Positions 12,626-21,565 of a stretch of 60,000 bases of DNA are shown piece after piece. The stretch lies in the NCBI GenBank assembly GCA_014529385.2, contig CM043945.1, positions 148,417,241 to 148,477,240 of the forward strand, given 5' to 3'. Below the pieces are notes generated by a model. The model was not told the DNA's origin. It saw nothing but the letters and a program-made list of their open reading frames with translations, and did not search any database. Origin of the DNA: Adiantum capillus-veneris. Its lineage: Eukaryota > Streptophyta > Polypodiopsida > Polypodiales > Pteridaceae. Every line of letters begins with the position of its first letter. Position 1 is the stretch's first letter. Made by a program: the position numbers and the translations under genes.

Positions 12626-13255
12626 CTTTCTTCTATAGTGCAAGGGCTAAAATCACATCTCTAAAATAGGGATCAATAGCGTACTCATCTATCAGAGAAG
12701 CTAGATCATTGTGAATTGCTATGGAAACTGCATTCACTCTCGGTCGTCTTGAGAGTGCTTCGACTACTTGATTATTCTTGCCAGCAATGTGAGTAATATG
12801 AAAATGAAATTGCAAAAGGAAATTTTCCCACCTCATTTGTTTGTCAAAGATCTTGGTTTGCGTCATGAAGTACTTAAGCCTTTAGTGATCCGTCCTCGCA
12901 AGACGAAACGAGTCCCCAATAAATAGTGCTTCCACGAGTCTAAGGCACGTAGAACTACGAGGAGTTCCTTTTCATATATGCCTAGAGCTTGCTCAACAGG
13001 GTCAAGCCTTCAACTTTTGTAGGCTATGGCGTGCCCTTCTTGGAGCAAAACAGCCCCAAGGCAATCACCACAAGCATCACATTGGACCTCAAATGGCTTT
13101 GAGAGATCCAACAGTGTAAGCATAGGTTAAGAGATAAGCTTTTCAAAAGCATTGTTCTCCTTGGCAGACCATGTATACCTAACATTTTTCTTTTTTAGAT
13201 CATGTAATGGTCCCGCAATTTGTGAGAACTTTTCTATGAAGCGTCTATATTATGC
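12626..13255 (-). pseudogene. G1-C RNase H and RT connection remnant
   Basis: In minus-strand order: the RT connection (about 13255-13120), then RNase H with Gln-Cys-Asp-Ala-Cys-Gly near 13085, Glu-Lys-Glu-Leu near 12980, and the tail His-Ile-Ala-Gly-Lys-Asn-Asn-Gln-Val-Val-Glu-Ala-Leu-Ser-Arg-Arg. RNase H degrades the RNA strand of the hybrid during reverse transcription. Several stops break it. This copy keeps about 110 bp of connection sequence (13130-13238) that the plus-strand G1 has lost. Confidence 0.8.
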
Positions 13256-14560
13256 ACACATACCTATAAAGCTTCTTAATTCATGTAGATTCCTTGGATT
13301 AGGCCATCCATTTATTACCTCTAGCTTTGACGGATCCATTTCGATGCCATCTTGAGAGATAATGTGACCTAAATATTGAATATCTTGTAAGGAAAACTCA
13401 CTTTTCTTTTGATTAATATAAAGTTTATTCTCTCATAAGACTTAATATATTACTTGGAGGTGTTTCTTGTGTTCATCTAATGAATTAGAGTAGATGATTA
13501 TATCATCAAAGAACACTCCAGTAAAGGTTCAGGGAGGCCTAAATAGCTTCTCCATCAAGCAGTTAAATGTGGTTGGCGCACTGGTCAAGCCAAAAGGCAT
13601 GACAATGTATTCGTAAAGACCAATCCTTATTTGATGGTAGCCACTTTTTAGGTCAATCCTATTGAAGTAAGTCGACACTTGTAGTTTATCAAATAGGTCT
13701 TCTACCCTAGAACGGGAAACCTATCCTTGATAGTGATCCTATTTAGTGCTCTATAGTCAACACACATACGATATGTGCCGTCTTTCTTTTGCACTAACAA
13801 TGGGGGTGAACAAAATGGAGATGAGCTAGGCCTAACCATGCCCTTCTCAACTAACTCATGCATTTGCCACATAATCTCCTCTTGTTGAGCTTGAGAAACA
13901 CTATAAGGAGGTTTATTAGGCGGTGAAATTCTTGGAAGAAGTTCAATTGCATTGTCATCATTGTCTTGTTTAGGAGGTAGTTCACAAGGGATATCGTCAA
14001 TAAAAACATCTTGAAATCCCTTGAGAAAATTAGATAACTCTAATTCCTTGTGATTGTTTATATTTTCTTTTGCTAAAGCATTAGGTTCATTTTGAGAATC
14101 TTTAACAAAAATCATGTACACAGAAATAGATCTCTTTATTGACTTATTGAAAGCTTGTGTATGTACAATGGGTATGGTGTTACCCAACTCTTGGGCATCT
14201 CTGTAGATATCTTTTTCCCTGAACCTAAAGTAGATTTTCCTTTTAGGGAATTTAACATTGGCAGTCATGCGATCAAACCATGGTGCCCCTAGGATTACAT
14301 CCTTGTGCTTGAGAGGAGAGATAAAGAATTCCTCCTTGTCCACATAGCTTTGGACATGGAGCCTCAATTTCCCAATTAAGGGAGTGACTGAAGCTTCTTG
14401 CCCCTTGAAAGCACCATCAACGGCGGGTAGGACATCTCCTATCTCATAAGCTTGGATGCCTAGCTTGGTGGCCAACTTTGTGGGTATGAAATTGTGAGTA
14501 GAACCAGGGTCAAAGAGAATAAAAGCATCATGTTCTCTTACCTTTCCCCAAGCATGGCAT
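13256..14560 (-). pseudogene. G1-C protease and reverse transcriptase remnant
   Basis: The frame 13702-14475 plus the preceding bases encode the protease (active-site loop Asp-Pro-Gly-Ser-Thr-His-Asn-Phe just upstream of 14475, then Ile-Leu-Gly-Ala-Pro-Trp-Phe-Asp) and the RT fingers (Val-Gln-Lys-Lys-Asp-Gly-Thr-Tyr-Arg-Met-Cys-Val-Asp-Tyr-Arg). The palm continues out of frame to 13380, with the catalytic Phe-Phe-Asp-Asp present near 13500. Compared with the plus-strand G1, 14 residues between Gln-Ile-Arg-Ile and Gly-Leu-Tyr-Glu-Tyr are missing (near 13620), an in-frame 42-bp loss inside the RT palm. Inactive. Confidence 0.85.
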
Positions 14561-16160
14561 AGAGGAGATCATTTGTGGTGAGCATCCTCTTCTTGGATTT
14601 TGACCAAGGTAGCTCTAGGAGGCTCACTTTGTGTATTCTTATGGGGACAAGCACGATAGGCATACCCTTGCTTCTCGCACTTGAAACAGCGGTTATCTTT
14701 ACGACAACACTCAATCTCTTCAGGAGAGAGTTTATTTTTGCCTTTATAAACTCCCTTCTCCTTAGCTTTGTTGTTGTTGGTGTTGCCTTTAGGAGACTTT
14801 TGGACAACGTCCTGCCCCTTAGGCTCATTATCACGGTCCTTGTTCTCCGAGGGCTTAAGATTTCTCTTAGCCCCTTGTTAGAAATTGATTCGTGAAGCCA
14901 CCATGGTATGGTGTATGACCACAGATATGGTGCGCGGCCTTTGGGAGTTGACATACTCCGCCATATCTTCAGTTAGACTCGCACAAAATTTTTGTTTCTG
15001 GTCTCCAAAATCCATCTTTTTGAAGACAGTGGCTTTGAGATGTAAGTCCCAAAAGCTGTTTACATATTTGTGAATAGATTTGTAGGGAGAGAGCTTCAAG
15101 ATTCACCATTCGGTGAGTACTTTGTCTTTGCCAGCATCGGTAGCCAAAAACTGCTTCATGATGGAAGCTCTTAAAACTTTCCATGTTCATGGAGCTTCAC
15201 CATTTGCTAGTAGGCTAGACCACCATTGCCTGTTGGACTTTTGAAAATGCATAGCTACATGGTGTAGCTTAGAGGACTCTATAAAGCCCACATCTCCAAA
15301 CGCCGCATCGAATTGTTGAATGAAGGCCAAGACTTTGTCCATAGCACCAAAGGTGCCATGGTAGGTAAGGAAAGAGATGTTCTTTCCTCCCTCTTTGAAC
15401 CTTTTGAGCTTGGACAACCTCTTCCATGTGGCATAGGATTTCCTATGGCCTCTTCTTTTTGGTGGTTCAAAAGTTGCACCATCACTTTCTTCAAAAGAGG
15501 AATAATTTGAGGAGGATGGATAAGAGGGTGACCTCTTTCTCGCCTTTTTCTTCCCTTGTTCCTCCTTGTCTGCACCATCACTTTCTTCATAAGAGGAAGA
15601 GGATGAAGAAGATCAAGAAGAGGGTGACTCTTTCTTCCCTTTTTCTTCTCTTGTTTTCTGTCATTCCTCTTTGAATTATGGTGTGGAGAAGTGTGCGATG
15701 GTCTTCTCCGTTTAGGGGGTGTTGGAGAGCGTTTTTCCCGCCATCTTCGTGGAGCCATCTCTACCGAGGTGGCAGGAGACTCACTTATTTCTTTTTCTTT
15801 TGGTGGGGGCTCTACCATTGAAACTTGAGTTCTCCTTTGGGAAGGAGATGCAGCATCAAGTAATAGATTTTTGAGCCCTGTGTACGGATCCTCTTCTTCT
15901 CCCCTTATCAAAGAGAGGCCTCTTTTGGAAATCTCACAAGGAGGCTTCCTAGGTACTCTCTCTTCTTGGTGAGGAGTTTGCAGAATCCCATGAGCACATA
16001 GCTACCGTTGCACTTCACTTTGGAGGTATGGAGTGCCCATGGCTTGTTGAAGCCTATAAACAAGGTAATTAACAAGCATAGGGGCATCATTAGTAGCCTG
16101 TTCATTAGCAAAATCAAAGCTATCAACATTAATTCCACTCTCTTTACTATTTTCAGTCAT
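14561..16160 (-). pseudogene. G1-C gag remnant
   Basis: The start codon is placed at 16160 because the sequence there parallels the Met-Ala-Asp-Asn-Ser start of the plus-strand G1. The order is an acidic N-terminus, Ser/Lys/Arg-rich linker (15500-15900), gag core (15417-14878) with Phe-Leu-Thr-Tyr-His-Gly-Thr-Phe-Gly-Ala, and a zinc knuckle near 14660-14700. In the knuckle the histidine is replaced by tyrosine (Cys-x2-Cys-x4-Tyr-x4-Cys). At least two frameshifts split the frame. Gag would package the RNA in the cytoplasm. Confidence 0.85.
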
Positions 16161-16558
16161 TCTAACAACTTTTAGGTGTAAATTGTTTTAGGTGTACTTT
16201 GGTACTTGAAGCCCTAGTTGCTACTCCTCTTAACCTCTTTAGAAAAGCAAGCTCCTGTACCCATGGCTCGAATATCATTACTTGCAAGGAATAGAAGGGA
16301 GGTTCTTTCAATACCAAAATAGTACCGGCTCCTATCAAGCTTCGAATAACTCAATAGTGGTGAAGCCGTAGGCAAGCCCCATAGGACTCCACTATTAAGA
16401 CCATAGCTCTCAATGGTGATGCCCCGTTATCTACATAAAGCAGGCGCACTGCAAGGCTGCAAAATCCCTATTCTACTTACTCAATTGAAATTAATAATAC
16501 CAACCATTTATAGTTAGCTTGAGGACCTCTCTTTTTGAGCAAGAAAGAGAAACCTTGT

Positions 16559-16570
16559 GCTCTGATACCA
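16559..16570 (-). other. Primer-binding site of G1-C
   Basis: On the minus strand this reads TGGTATCAGAGC, the standard complement of the 3' end of plant initiator tRNA-Met, one base downstream of the LTR end. It fixes the LTR boundary and element direction. Confidence 0.92.
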
Positions 16571-16571
16571 A

Positions 16572-18164
16572 TGTAACATTTAATGGTCTAGTAACTTGTG
16601 TGTAGCGAAAAATAACATAGACATAATGACCATTTCATTAGAATAGATTCCTAATGAGCATAGCAAGAGTGCTTAAATGGAGAGAGCAACAAAAGCATAA
16701 CACCTAGTCAGATAGGCATGAAAAATACTTCAAAAGAGAGAGAAATTAAACTATTGACAACAATTGAGGACCGAATTTTCATGGATCCGGTCCCTCCTCC
16801 AGAAGGCTTTGTATTATAGGTTTCCCCCATCAAGGGAGACATTTTACAATACAATACTTTGTGTTCCTTCAATACTTGCTAGTGCAATGAAGACGGAAGC
16901 TTCAAGCACCAAGCTCACACTTTTAAAACACAACATAAATTCCCTCACGGTCTCAGACCCAAGACCTCACACACCTTTGAAGATGGTGAGAGCTAGCGGG
17001 GTGTGAGAGTAGATTGAGAAGAGAAGGAGTATTCTTACGAGAAAGAAGTATGTCTTCTCACATAATCACTCATAATAGCTTAGCATAGCTTAGTAATAAA
17101 CATGGTAGAGGAGATAAGCATGCATTGGAGCTTGGCTCTTGGTTGGATTTGCATCGCAAAGCCAAGAGTTGTTGGTGTAGGCCGCCCTTCTGACAAGCTT
17201 GGAGTAGACGATGAGCTTTCCATTAAAGCTTGAGAAGGAGATAGTCTTCTTTACTCCACACATGAGATTGTGTGAGTGTGTGTGTGATAATGCCTTGCCA
17301 AAATCAGTCCCCCTCTCTCTCTTGGTCGACCCCTCTTGCTTTTTACTCATGCTGGCATCCCATTGGTCCCTTCAAAGCTTAGCCAATGACAATTAAGAAG
17401 CATAAGTGATAGCCTTGTGACATATGTCCCCCTTTTCCCTTTTGTGAGAGCTTTAGGTATTTAAATAATTCAATAAATCTCTCAATGGACCCCTTAGTCT
17501 TCTGGCCAATAGGGATCACGCAAGCCATTGGGCTGCTAAATGCTCATTGGACCTCTTGGGAGACTATCCAATAGTCTTCTAGAGAGCTTAATTTAATATT
17601 GGTTCTTTTATCAAGTGATTTTAAATGGATTAAGCTAAATTTACTCTAGCCTTATTCTCATTGGTCCACCTCTATGGCCATCCAATAGGATTTGAATGCA
17701 CCTTAGGGCAACTGGGCTAGGGAGCTGACATGTGTCCACTATGCCCTTTGTGTAGAGGAGCCTGGCAAGAGTGTGTGTGTGTGTGTGTTTCTCTCTCATC
17801 CCCTACTAAAATGGCTCGCCCCCTCAAGGATAGGGATGTGGGAAGACTTTTGAGTCTTCCCACAAGCATCCAATCTTTCCTAGGTTTTGACCATTGAACT
17901 TAAACTTTGAATTTTGGAACCTTAGCATTTTGGAAGTCTTAATGGGATGAACCTTAGGGTCTTTGAAGCCCATTGTTGCACGTTGCTCATTTGCAAATGG
18001 CACCCCTTTGGATCCCTATTTTCCCTCCTTTGGATCCCTACTATGATCGGTCTGCCAGCTTAACCAGTATTCTAGCTTTTTTTCACCAGGTACTTCTCGA
18101 TATTAAATGATTAGTTTAACATGAGAAAATCATTTAGGAGACTTAGATATTAGTTGTTATAACA
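16572..18164 (-). repeat. 5' LTR of G1-C (1593 bp)
   Basis: Begins (minus strand) with TGTTATAACAAC at 18164 and ends with TGTTACA at 16572, next to the primer site. It aligns along its length with the G1 LTRs at 47031-48647 and 54234-55856, including the repeated CCAAT/ATTGG words and a shorter CA tract near 17771. It is clearly more diverged than the two plus-strand LTRs are from each other. It carries promoter and terminator function in the family; no intact gene depends on it here. Confidence 0.92.
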
Positions 18165-19690
18165 AACTATATTTGGGCAAAGGGACCATAACTCTAAAAA
18201 AATAGAAAACTTAATCGACATAGCATAAAATGTAATCAAATCACAAAAATTCGGTGCAAAAGGGTAAATCAAAAATCTCACAAGAAGAAAACTGAGAATT
18301 CTCATCCAGTTTTGTGGAGAAACATGGATCGTGATCCATGTACCAATGAGGCTCTTTGAGAAAAAACTGACACCATTTGATAGAGATTGCTTCTAGGCAA
18401 CATAAACTAGAATTTCAGATCAAATTGACACTCAAAGCAAGGAAATTAGACAAAAATTACAAAAGCTTGAAAAATTGACCAAAATTTACAATTTTTCAAC
18501 TTTTAGTGAATCAAATTAAAAAAGTTTTGGGAGTTAGCATTTATAGGGCATAGACATCTAGCTAACCAAGTTCATGCCAAAATGTGGTCAAACATGGATT
18601 GTGATCCATGTACCTTGTCATTATTTTTGGTTGAGATTTGAGCAATGTAGGTAGCTGGGACCAATTGAAACATTTGTCATGAAAGTCATATCAACAAAAA
18701 AGCTGAAAAAGATAACCAAAAGAGCAAAAAATAGTAAAAAATTATAGATTAGACACAAAATCTCACTTTTGATTGGAAAAGGGTGATCCAAATCCAATAT
18801 TTTTTGGGAGTAGGTTATTGACTAGGAAAATTTCCAAGTTCAGATCTTATGAAACATGGATCGCAATCCATGTACCTTGTCTGCATTTTTGGACAAAAAC
18901 TATACTAGCGTGTAGCAGAGGTCAGTGTGATCAATACTTCCTAAAGTTAGGTATTCAAAATAGTTCAGAAAGTTGGTCAAAAGTGGCAAAAACACCTCAG
19001 AACCAAAAATCACCTAAGACAGACCTAGGGTTTTGCTTTTGATTGACTTAAACGAGTCTAAATCATACAAAAAGCATATAGCATCACATTATACCATAGC
19101 GATATATGGATTGCGATCCATGTTCCTTTGTCATCACAAACTAAGACCAGACTTGTACCATAGTTTGATCTAGTCATAAGAAGCCTAGGGGGCTTTTCAA
19201 AATTGAATTTGGACCTGATTTCAGAAATTTTCAAAAGTAAAATTCAATTTCTTTCCAAAAGCCTGATAAATTTTGTTGATTCTAGATTTTGACTAACAGA
19301 GTGGCTATAAAATCGTAGCCATCAAGTTTCTTTTGTACAGATTGCAAGGGCTAGTGTTCATCTTTAAGTGATTCTAATTTTTGATTTTATAAGCGACCAA
19401 AGAGGCAATAGATCAAGATTTTGCAATAGTGTTTTTCCTTGATGTATTTGTGATTAGGTAGAATACATTAGAATAGAATCCATGTGGTAGGAGACCCAAG
19501 TTAGCCACATTTTTATGGAAGAGAGTGTAAATGAGGGGTCATTGCCAACCTTAGAGCCTATTCATGAGGAATAGCCCCACTAGGAGCTCCAACCGGAGTT
19601 CTCTCTGTAGCTCTCTCATCTCCTCACACATCCCTTGCTTCAATTAGGTGTCTAGAATCATCATTTAAGATTGTACATGGAGCTTCATTG
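18165..19690. repeat. AT-rich array with four regularly spaced ACATGGATC palindromes
   Basis: No gene is visible. Palindromes with arms ACATGGATC and GATCCATGT around a variable dinucleotide occur at 18322-18341, 18592-18611, 18854-18873 and 19104-19123 (spacing 270, 262, 250 bp). The first three are followed by TACC, then T-rich DNA. Outside these sites the units look strongly diverged. The layout matches the leader of element E, so this is probably an untranslated region of a related minus-strand element whose coding part was lost where G1-C begins. Confidence 0.6.
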
Positions 19691-19692
19691 CC

Positions 19693-20250
19693 TTAATGTG
19701 TGCTCATTAGAACCCTAAAACTCAAATATTCCATCAATCTTGGTACTAAAAATTGTGGTCGATTGAATAAGTCTTCCACCCTTGTTCTAACAGGGCTCGT
19801 TGTTTCTATTTCTAGCCTTGTCTTCGAGACAGTAGGTCTAAATGTACTAGGTTTGATATAATGTTGACAGAAAGATCCTCCAAAGTATGTATAGATTTCT
19901 AGCTCTTTACAGTCTATAGTAAAGTATCTTTGTCCATACTTATCAAGCATGATTACATGGGTATATTTTCCTTCTATGTATATAAAAACATACAAGCAAC
20001 TATTCTCTGACAATTCTCCAATGTAGGGCTCCTTGCCCTTATAATAGAGCATCTACTCCCTATTGTTGTATTTGTACAACTCCACATGAGTGTTGTCCAT
20101 GTTGACTCAAGTCATCTTGTTCACTCGCCTTAGCTTCACAGTAGGAATGTCCAATTTTGGCGGCTTGTCTTTAGGCTCTATGTCAAATTTATCTTTGGTG
20201 CCTTTCAATTCCCATTTGTCCACAATGTTAGAGATGTCATTTTAGGAGAA
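19693..20250 (-). pseudogene. Possible first-ORF fragment related to element E
   Basis: A 119-codon minus-strand frame (19693-20052) plus upstream codons interrupted by two stops. It includes Leu-Tyr-Tyr-Lys-Gly-Lys-Glu-Pro-Tyr and Tyr-Val-Phe-Ile-Tyr-Ile-Glu-Gly, which resemble Leu-Ser-Phe-Tyr-Lys-Ser-Asn-Arg-Tyr and Tyr-Ala-Ile-Arg-Ile-Tyr-Asp-His-Gly in the element E first ORF (34375-34914). The similarity is short, so this is tentative. No known domain is recognised. Confidence 0.35.
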
Positions 20251-20286
20251 CCTAGAGTAATGATTATGGTAGAAAAAACATGACAA

Positions 20287-20640
20287 ATGCGACCATGTCA
20301 AGTGTTGAAGTGTGTTGCCAAGATTTACAATGGGTTGGGGGATCCATATGCACATGTCTCACTCTTTAAGAATGTCTTGAGAGCTGAACAAGTAGCAAAG
20401 TTCCACAACCACACTCAATACGACGGATTTGGGAGCTTTGAAAGGAACAAAATTGACATGGTTCCAACCACTAAATAGAAGAGATTTCCTAAATATAGAG
20501 CAGCTCTTGTGAGATTTTTTGAAGGAATTCTCAAAGAGGGGAATCAAGCATAGCACAATTTCCCAAATCTACGCCTTTAAATAGAAAGAGAACAAAAAGG
20601 TGAAAAAAGCTTCACTTTGCTTCAAGCAATACATAGGCGG
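20287..20640 (+). pseudogene. Gag 5' fragment of the A/B element family
   Basis: Plus-strand remnant with a gag-like order ending in the core Ile-Lys-His-Ser-Thr-Ile-Ser-Gln-Ile-Tyr-Ala-Phe-Lys. About 105 bp (20533-20638) are nearly identical to the inverse of 7940-8050 in element B. It supplies the gag 5' part that B lacks, then stops at the edge of repeat S. Stops after 20478 and a one-base shift near 20543 break it. Confidence 0.7.
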
Positions 20641-20641
20641 T

Positions 20642-20745
20642 CCCAATCGTACCTAGCTAGGTATGCGGTGCCTCCTCACTGAAACTCATGTCGTTGAGGT
20701 AAGTCACAATGTGAGAATTTGTCCAAAACTTCTTGTGGGAGGCAT
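20642..20745 (+). repeat. Repeat S, right copy
   Basis: Second copy of the repeat at 8062-8195, same orientation, with the 14-bp palindrome TACCTAGCTAGGTA at 20650-20663. It directly follows a plus-strand gag fragment, whereas the left copy directly follows a minus-strand one. Confidence 0.6.
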
Positions 20746-20930
20746 GCATATCTCCTATTTTGCCTTACTAAAAATCTCTATTAATGAAGAGTCCTTTCTA
20801 AGGAAATCTCTAGGATACTAGCATCCAACTATGCCTCAGCTTCACACACTTGTTCGAAGATAGAAGGGTACTAGTCAGAGTTATACTTTGCCACCATAGT
20901 AATGCACACCCTTGTCAACACATTCCGCAC

Positions 20931-20934
<4 letters not shown>

Positions 20935-20993
<59 letters not shown>
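20935..20993. repeat. (GA)n microsatellite, about 59 bp
   Basis: Pure GA run. Frames through it (20881-21159 on either strand) are repeat translations and are not genes. Confidence 0.97.
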
Positions 20994-20997
<4 letters not shown>

Positions 20998-21179
20998 GAA
21001 AGAGTTGATAAGGCCACAAAAATAATAGATAGGCTCCATAATATTCTTGGAGGGATAGATCATATTATAATTGTGATCAACTCTAGCGTCTTGATGTATC
21101 GCTCCAAAATTCTAATTGTTTTTGCAAGAAAGATGAATGAGCAATTTCTACTAGGATAATTGATGCCCACAAAAAAAGG

Positions 21180-21272
21180 TACAAATTTTGTTAGACAATG
21201 GCTATTATTTTGGTGGAATACGCTCGGTTTTTGGTTTGCTCGAAAAAACTTGCTTGGTGTTCGGTAAAACTC
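21180..21272 (+). mobile_element. Probable terminal inverted repeat of the same Mutator-like transposon (right end)
   Basis: Counterpart of 11180-11274. It ends at 21272 directly before AAACCTTGT (21273-21281), the 9-bp target duplication. The transposon body would extend to the left. Because the two ends are now in the same orientation instead of facing each other, an inversion must have separated them. No transposase frame is seen between 20750 and 21180. Confidence 0.55.
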
Positions 21273-21565
21273 AAACCTTGTCAATGCTTACAACGCTTCC
21301 CTAGAGTAAGCAAATGTAAAAATGTCTAAAATGAACAAAGTTTTTTGTCTTATAAGACTCTTTTTTCCTTTATTGTGCACAAATGTTAAGTAGTATGCAT
21401 GCTTAGGATCAAGTTTGCGGAGACAACGTCTTCCAAACACCAAGTAGAGCTTGTCACTCTACTATGGAAGATTGATAAAACTAATGCGCAGGCATTCTTG
21501 CGACAGCTTAGTCTCTCAAGCGCCAAATGGATTAGTCATCCATTTTGTAACGATGTCATAGGATA
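21273..21565 (+). mobile_element. 3' end of a G1 coding region and 3' untranslated region
   Basis: Matches 46638-46930 of the plus-strand G1: the last codons of integrase, the stop, and the conserved 3' untranslated stretch. It begins exactly at the 9-bp string where G1-C stops on the other strand and ends near 21565, before the polypurine tract and LTR. It is most simply the missing 3' part of G1-C, now inverted relative to it. Confidence 0.8.

Larger units (their letters stand above)
11275..18164 (-). mobile_element. G1-C: decayed Ty3/gypsy chromovirus, 3' end missing
   Basis: Minus-strand copy of the same family as the plus-strand element at 46041-55856. In its own direction: 5' LTR (18164-16572), primer-binding site (16570-16559), leader, gag from 16160, protease, RT, RNase H, integrase with C-terminal chromodomain-like tail, stopping abruptly at 11275. 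The 3' untranslated region is absent here, but a piece continuing from the same base appears on the plus strand at 21273. The 3' LTR is not found. Numerous stops, frameshifts and an RT deletion make it inactive. It is older than the plus-strand G1. Confidence 0.9.

Noticed and set aside
14575-15073. Plus-strand frames with hydrophobic stretches opposite G1-C gag
   Set aside because: They are antisense readings of the gag and zinc-knuckle region.
20881-21159. Open frames across the GA tract
   Set aside because: Repeat translation; flanking codons show no motif or homology.
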